Of a stretch of 9,806 bases of DNA, positions 7,227-9,806 are shown one piece after another (the stretch's first letter is position 1; each line of letters starts with the position of its first letter). The position numbers and the translations under genes were made by a program. A model generated the notes under the pieces. It worked only from the letters and a program-made list of their open reading frames with translations, had not been told where the DNA came from and made no database searches. Origin of the DNA: an uncultured Lachnospiraceae bacterium (GTDB lineage Bacteria; Bacillota; Clostridia; Lachnospirales; Lachnospiraceae); assembly GCA_902782965.1 (NCBI GenBank), contig CACZPG010000076.1, forward strand, positions 1 to 9,806, in the 5' to 3' direction.

Positions 7227-7241
7227 GTCTGTGAAGCAGAC
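7227..7241 (+). other. Short hairpin after the methyltransferase gene
   Basis: GTCTG (7227-7231) and CAGAC (7237-7241) form a five-base-pair stem around TGAAG, four bases after the stop codon. There is no T-tract, so it is not a classical intrinsic terminator. It may stabilise the 3' end of the transcript or assist the larger palindrome just downstream. Confidence 0.35.
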
Positions 7242-7247
7242 GATAGA

Positions 7248-7301
7248 GCACCGAGTAACAATTTTTATAAGCTTGCTTAATAAAAATTGTCACTCGTGTG
7301 C
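7248..7301. repeat. Large imperfect palindrome between genes
   Basis: GCAC-CGAGT (7248-7256) pairs with ACTCG-T-GTGC (7292-7301, one bulged T). After one A/C mismatch, ACAATTTTTAT (7258-7268) pairs with ATAAAAATTGT (7280-7290), and AAG with CTT closes a four-base CTTG loop. About 23 pairs fold over 54 bases. No T-tract follows on the + strand, so as a terminator it would rely on the AT-rich centre. It could be a bidirectional terminator, an RNA-stability hairpin, or one copy of a small genomic repeat. It separates the methyltransferase gene from the lysine operon promoter. Confidence 0.6.
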
Positions 7302-7347
7302 GGACTTTCTGAATGTTATTTGAGTTATCGTGAATAAAATATTGTCG

Positions 7348-7376
7348 TTGACATAAATTTTACACAGTGTTATATT
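7348..7376 (+). promoter_or_regulatory. Strong sigma-A promoter of the lysine operon
   Basis: TTGACA (7348-7353) is a perfect -35. TATATT (7371-7376) is a five-of-six -10, and the spacer is the ideal 17 bases. The predicted start near 7383-7386 falls exactly at the 5' edge of the lysine riboswitch, so the aptamer begins almost at the first transcribed base. Confidence 0.85.
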
Positions 7377-7383
7377 AGGTCTA

Positions 7384-7552
7384 ATGTAGAGGCTGCGGCA
7401 ATCATCAGTAGCATTTCGTATGAGCTCCCGCTCAGGTGATGAAATGTAAAAGGGAAAGCCGCCGAAGCTGACCGGTTCGGGAGGACCGTAATGCTGGGGC
7501 TCAGGTTAACAGCCTGAGAACTGTCATCTTATTCAAGATGGAGTGCTACGGT
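7384..7552 (+). promoter_or_regulatory. Lysine riboswitch (L box)
   Basis: This leader RNA binds lysine and controls the dap operon. The five-way aptamer can be traced. P1 is GTAG (7386-7389) with CTAC (7546-7549). P2 is GCGGC (7395-7399) with GCCGC (7458-7462), followed by the conserved ATCAGTA (7404-7410). Upper P2 is CATTTC with GAAATG, then TGAG (7421-7424) with CTCA (7431-7434) around loop CTCCCG. P3 ends in CGGTT and GACCG around loop CGGGAG (7478-7483). The L2 and L3 loops are perfectly complementary over six bases, which is the kissing contact known for this class. P4 is CTCAGG with CCTGAG (7500-7518), ACTGTC follows, and P5 is CATCTT with AAGATG (7525-7540). The 3' P1 segment 7541-7552 can instead pair with the terminator's 5' arm (GAGT with ACTC, CGGT with ACCG), giving a plausible antiterminator. 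Confidence 0.96.
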
Positions 7553-7568
7553 TTATTAGATTAAGTAT

Positions 7569-7602
7569 GGACCGAAACTCTATTGTTTCGGTCCTCGTTT
7601 TT
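7569..7602 (+). terminator. Riboswitch-controlled terminator before dapA
   Basis: A perfect ten-base-pair stem (GGACCGAAAC at 7569-7578 with GTTTCGGTCC at 7585-7594) closes a six-base loop. It is followed by TCG and five T residues (7598-7602). It lies between the lysine aptamer and the dapA ribosome binding site, so lysine binding should favour premature termination. Confidence 0.93.
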
Positions 7603-7621
7603 ATCAGAGGAGGATAAACAA

Positions 7622-8512
7622 ATGGCTATATTTAAAGGCTCAGGTGTTGCATTGGTTACACCCTTCAAGGAAGATCTTGATATTGATTATGAAAAACTCA
7701 GAGAACTTGTAGATTATCATGTAGAACATAAGACAGATGCAATAATAGTATGCGGTACTTCCGGTGAATCAGCAACCATGACAGTGGAAGAGCACCTGGA
7801 GTGTATTGCAGTAGTTACAGAACAGGCTAACGGACGTATTCCTGTAATTGCCGGAACAGGTTCCAACGATACAGAGACAGCGGTTGAGCTTTCTGTAGAA
7901 TCTGAGAAATGCGGTGTAGATGGTCTTCTCATGGTTACACCTTACTATAATAAGGCTACGCAGAATGGTTTATATCAGCATTATGCAAAAGTTGCCGGAC
8001 ATGTTAAGACACCTATCATTCTGTATAATGTTCCAAGTAGAACAGGACTCAATATTCTTCCTGCAACAGCAGTAAGAATGGCTAAAGAAATAGATAATGT
8101 TGTAGCTATTAAGGAAGCTTCAGGAAATATCTCGCAGGTTGCTGAGCTCGCACATCTGGGACAGGGAATCATCGATATCTATTCCGGAAATGATGATCAG
8201 ATACTTCCTCTGATGTCACTTGGCGGTATCGGTGTAATTTCAGTTACAGCTAATATCATTCCTGATGATACACACGATCTCTGTCAGAAATTCTTCGATG
8301 GAGATATTGAAGGTGCAAGAGCTCTCCAGCTGAAGGCTATAGACCTTTGTAAGGCTCTTTTCTGTGAAGTTAATCCTATTCCGGTTAAGAAAGCTACAGA
8401 AATTCTTGGAATGACCAATGGTAAGGTAAGACTTCCGCTTACAGAAATGGAAGCAGAACATGCAGAGATTCTTATCAAAGCTATGAAGGAATATGGCGTA
8501 GAGGGTATCTAA
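7622..8512 (+). CDS. dapA: 4-hydroxy-tetrahydrodipicolinate synthase
   Basis: The 296-residue enzyme condenses pyruvate with aspartate semialdehyde, the first committed step to diaminopimelate and lysine (EC 4.3.3.7). It is a cytosolic TIM barrel and normally a tetramer. The pyruvate-binding GTSGES motif is at residues 45-50. The catalytic relay Tyr (108-109 in VTPYYNK) and Tyr135 in YNVPSRTG with Arg140 are present, and Lys164 in VVAIKEASG forms the Schiff base. The length is typical. The start at 7622 is chosen because AGAGGAGGA (7606-7614) sits just ahead of it; an in-frame TTG at 7583 lies inside the leader terminator and would add 13 unrelated residues. The gene is governed by the upstream lysine riboswitch and is followed after 45 bases by dapB. 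Confidence 0.98.
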   Translation: MAIFKGSGVALVTPFKEDLDIDYEKLRELVDYHVEHKTDAIIVCGTSGESATMTVEEHLECIAVVTEQANGRIPVIAGTGSNDTETAVELSVESEKCGVDGLLMVTPYYNKATQNGLYQHYAKVAGHVKTPIILYNVPSRTGLNILPATAVRMAKEIDNVVAIKEASGNISQVAELAHLGQGIIDIYSGNDDQILPLMSLGGIGVISVTANIIPDDTHDLCQKFFDGDIEGARALQLKAIDLCKALFCEVNPIPVKKATEILGMTNGKVRLPLTEMEAEHAEILIKAMKEYGVEGI

Positions 8513-8557
8513 GCCTGAGTATGTGAAGTCATTAAAGATAATTAAGAGGATAGATTT

Positions 8558-9325
8558 ATGACGAAGATAATAATGAGTGGCTGCAGCGGCCGTATGGGAA
8601 AAGTAATAACAGATATTGTTAAGGCAGATCAGGATGCCCAGATAGTTGCAGGCATTGATATAGTAGAGGATGAAACCCTTGGATATCCGGTATATTCATC
8701 TGCTGCAGACATTAAGGAAGAGGCTGATGTAATAATAGATTTCTCGTCTTCTAAGGTTACGGATGCTCTGCTTGAATATGCTGTGGAGAAACAGCTTCCT
8801 GTAGTTCTGTGTACAACAGGACTCTCAGATGAACAGCTGGAAAATGTTAAGAAACAGTCTGAGAAGATTGCGATTCTTAAGTCGGCTAATATGAGTCTGG
8901 GTATCAATACTATTATCAATATGCTTAAGACTGCTACCTCAGTATTCTGCCCGGCCGGATTTGATGTAGAGATAGTTGAACAGCATCATCATAATAAACT
9001 GGATGCACCTTCAGGAACAGCTCTTGCTCTTGCAGATGCCATAAATGAAGCGGCTGATGGTCAGTTTGATTATATATATGACAGAAGCACCAGAAGAGAG
9101 AAGAGAGGAACGAAGGAACTTGGAATCTCCGCTGTAAGAGGTGGATCAATTCCGGGAACCCATGATGTAATCTTTGCCGGACCTGATGAAGTTATAGAAA
9201 TCAGACACATTGCTTATTCAAGAAGCATTTTCGGAAATGGTGCAGTAAGTGCAGCTAAATTCCTGGCTGGAAAATCGTCAGGAATGTATACCATGGATGA
9301 TGTTATCCAGGCTCAGCTTTCATAG
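8558..9325 (+). CDS. dapB: 4-hydroxy-tetrahydrodipicolinate reductase
   Basis: The 255-residue enzyme catalyses the NAD(P)H-dependent second step after DapA (EC 1.17.1.8) in the cytosol. The N-terminal Rossmann fold has the dinucleotide motif GCSGRMG at 8-14, with DFSS (61-64) and CTTG (85-88) lining the cofactor site. The signature EQHHHNKLDAPSGTA (141-155) contains the catalytic histidines and Lys147. RGGSIPGTH (194-202) and FGNGAV near the end complete the substrate domain. It is slightly shorter than the E. coli enzyme (273 residues), as is common in Firmicutes. AAGAGGA precedes the ATG. It follows dapA in the same direction without a terminator, so it should share lysine riboswitch control. 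Confidence 0.97.
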   Translation: MTKIIMSGCSGRMGKVITDIVKADQDAQIVAGIDIVEDETLGYPVYSSAADIKEEADVIIDFSSSKVTDALLEYAVEKQLPVVLCTTGLSDEQLENVKKQSEKIAILKSANMSLGINTIINMLKTATSVFCPAGFDVEIVEQHHHNKLDAPSGTALALADAINEAADGQFDYIYDRSTRREKRGTKELGISAVRGGSIPGTHDVIFAGPDEVIEIRHIAYSRSIFGNGAVSAAKFLAGKSSGMYTMDDVIQAQLS

Positions 9326-9367
9326 AGAATGATATAGATTATAGCTGGGTCAGAGAGGGATATATAA

Positions 9368-9694
9368 ATGACCGAAGAACAGATTCTGTGCAGTGCATCA
9401 AAATATACTGAGAAATTCTATATTAATCCCCGATACTCTAATCTTCCACAGAAGATTAAGGATGAGCTGAAGATTGCCTGTGTAATCTTTACAGAGGAAA
9501 TCGGAGGAGTAATAACTCTGTATTTTGATGATGAGGGTGGTCTGTCTATAGCCACCAATTATGAAGAGAATGATTTTCTTTATGATGAAATAGGAAGCGG
9601 ACTCAAGGTTAATCAGCTGAGAAATGAGAAGAGAGAGCTCTTCGAACAGCTTGAAGAATACTATGAGCTTATAGGAATGCTTAAATCCTATTAA
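9368..9694 (+). CDS. Small conserved protein of unknown function, DUF6145-like
   Basis: A 108-residue acidic soluble protein without signal peptide or membrane segment. It resembles the DUF6145 proteins that I recall next to dapB in Lachnospiraceae; function unknown. Visible features are LPQKIKDELKIACVIFTEEIGG (split as LPQKIKDE, 26-33, and FTEEIGG, 41-47), an acidic turn FDDEGG (53-58), the stretch YEENDFLYDEIGS (65-77) and a charged, probably helical C-terminal third (82-104). The single cysteines 8 and 38 do not form a metal motif. GAGAGGGAT lies just upstream of the ATG. It sits 42 bases after dapB and 33 bases before coaX with no terminator on either side, so it is most probably in the lysine-regulated operon. 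A role cannot be inferred from residues alone. Confidence 0.75.
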   Translation: MTEEQILCSASKYTEKFYINPRYSNLPQKIKDELKIACVIFTEEIGGVITLYFDDEGGLSIATNYEENDFLYDEIGSGLKVNQLRNEKRELFEQLEEYYELIGMLKSY

Positions 9695-9727
9695 TTCATA
9701 TTAACTAATTGATTGGGAGATGTATAA

Positions 9728-9806
9728 ATGTTATTTGCGGTAGATGTTGGAAATACAAATATTACGGTAGGCCTTTTTGATGGAAGCAAACTTGTTAAGC
9801 AGTTCA
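9728..9806 (+). CDS. coaX: Type III pantothenate kinase, N-terminal fragment
   Basis: Only the first 26 codons are in the window before the sequence ends. They read MLFAVDVGNTN and then ITVGLFDG, the typical N-terminal strand and phosphate-binding loop (DVGNTN, residues 6-11) of the ASKHA-fold CoaX enzyme, which phosphorylates pantothenate in the first step of coenzyme A synthesis (EC 2.7.1.33). GGGAG at 9715-9719 supports the ATG. The gene follows the DUF6145-like gene closely and is likely on the dap transcript. A related ASKHA protein is possible but unlikely given this exact motif and the very N-terminal position. Confidence 0.88.
   Translation, partial: MLFAVDVGNTNITVGLFDGSKLVKQF

Noticed and set aside
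7583..7621. Upstream TTG start giving dapA 13 extra residues
   Set aside because: The TTG lies in the loop of the leader terminator, has no ribosome binding site, and the extra residues do not fit the family. The ATG at 7622 has an excellent AGGAGG and the family-like start MAIFKGSGVALVTPF.
6315..9350. ATAGCTGGGT found both at 6315-6324, just after dnaE, and at 9341-9350, just after dapB
   Set aside because: A shared ten-base word in two short gaps with no flanking similarity is most likely chance.

Overview
The window looks like a chromosomal housekeeping region of a strictly anaerobic, low-GC Firmicute, most probably of the family Lachnospiraceae (Butyrivibrio/Roseburia-like). The support is the gene set itself: a two-iron desulfoferrodoxin, a DUF5662 protein, a PHP-containing DnaE, and a lysine-riboswitch dapA-dapB-DUF6145-coaX cluster, which I recall as a lachnospiraceal arrangement. 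Start sites have strong AGGAGG-like ribosome binding sites. Every supported gene is on the + strand. The genus is not determined by what I can see.

Layout. 1-53 holds the last 16 codons of an unidentified gene, closed by a strong terminator (63-86). 127-366 is an open frame without a start codon, probably the 3' remnant of a decayed or truncated gene that still keeps its terminator (402-443). 514-1293 is a classical short-chain dehydrogenase/reductase. 1409-1783 is desulfoferrodoxin (superoxide reductase) with its own probable promoter and a strong terminator (1806-1844). 1926-2678 is a DUF5662 protein with a long basic tail, followed after 24 bases by dnaE (2703-6314), and then by a TrmH/SpoU-type RNA methyltransferase (6380-7222). 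A large imperfect palindrome lies at 7248-7301.

The best-resolved regulatory region is 7348-7602. It has a consensus-like promoter (TTGACA, 17 bases, TATATT), a complete lysine riboswitch whose L2 and L3 loops are perfectly complementary over six bases, and an intrinsic terminator just before the dapA ribosome binding site. It controls dapA (7622-8512) and dapB (8558-9325). Because no terminator is visible further on, it probably also controls a small DUF6145 protein (9368-9694) and coaX (9728 to beyond the window end).

How it fits together: dapA and dapB are the first two committed steps towards diaminopimelate and lysine, and the riboswitch should shut them off when lysine is plentiful. 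coaX (CoA synthesis) seems to ride on the same transcript. dnaE and the methyltransferase serve replication and RNA modification, and desulfoferrodoxin serves oxygen defence in an anaerobe. I see no CRISPR array, tRNA, rRNA, prophage or intact insertion sequence, and no convincing wholly new system. The points most worth a second look are the gene remnant, the basic tail of the DUF5662 protein, the acidic insert in DnaE, the repeat-like intergenic sequences and the lysine-to-CoA operon coupling.
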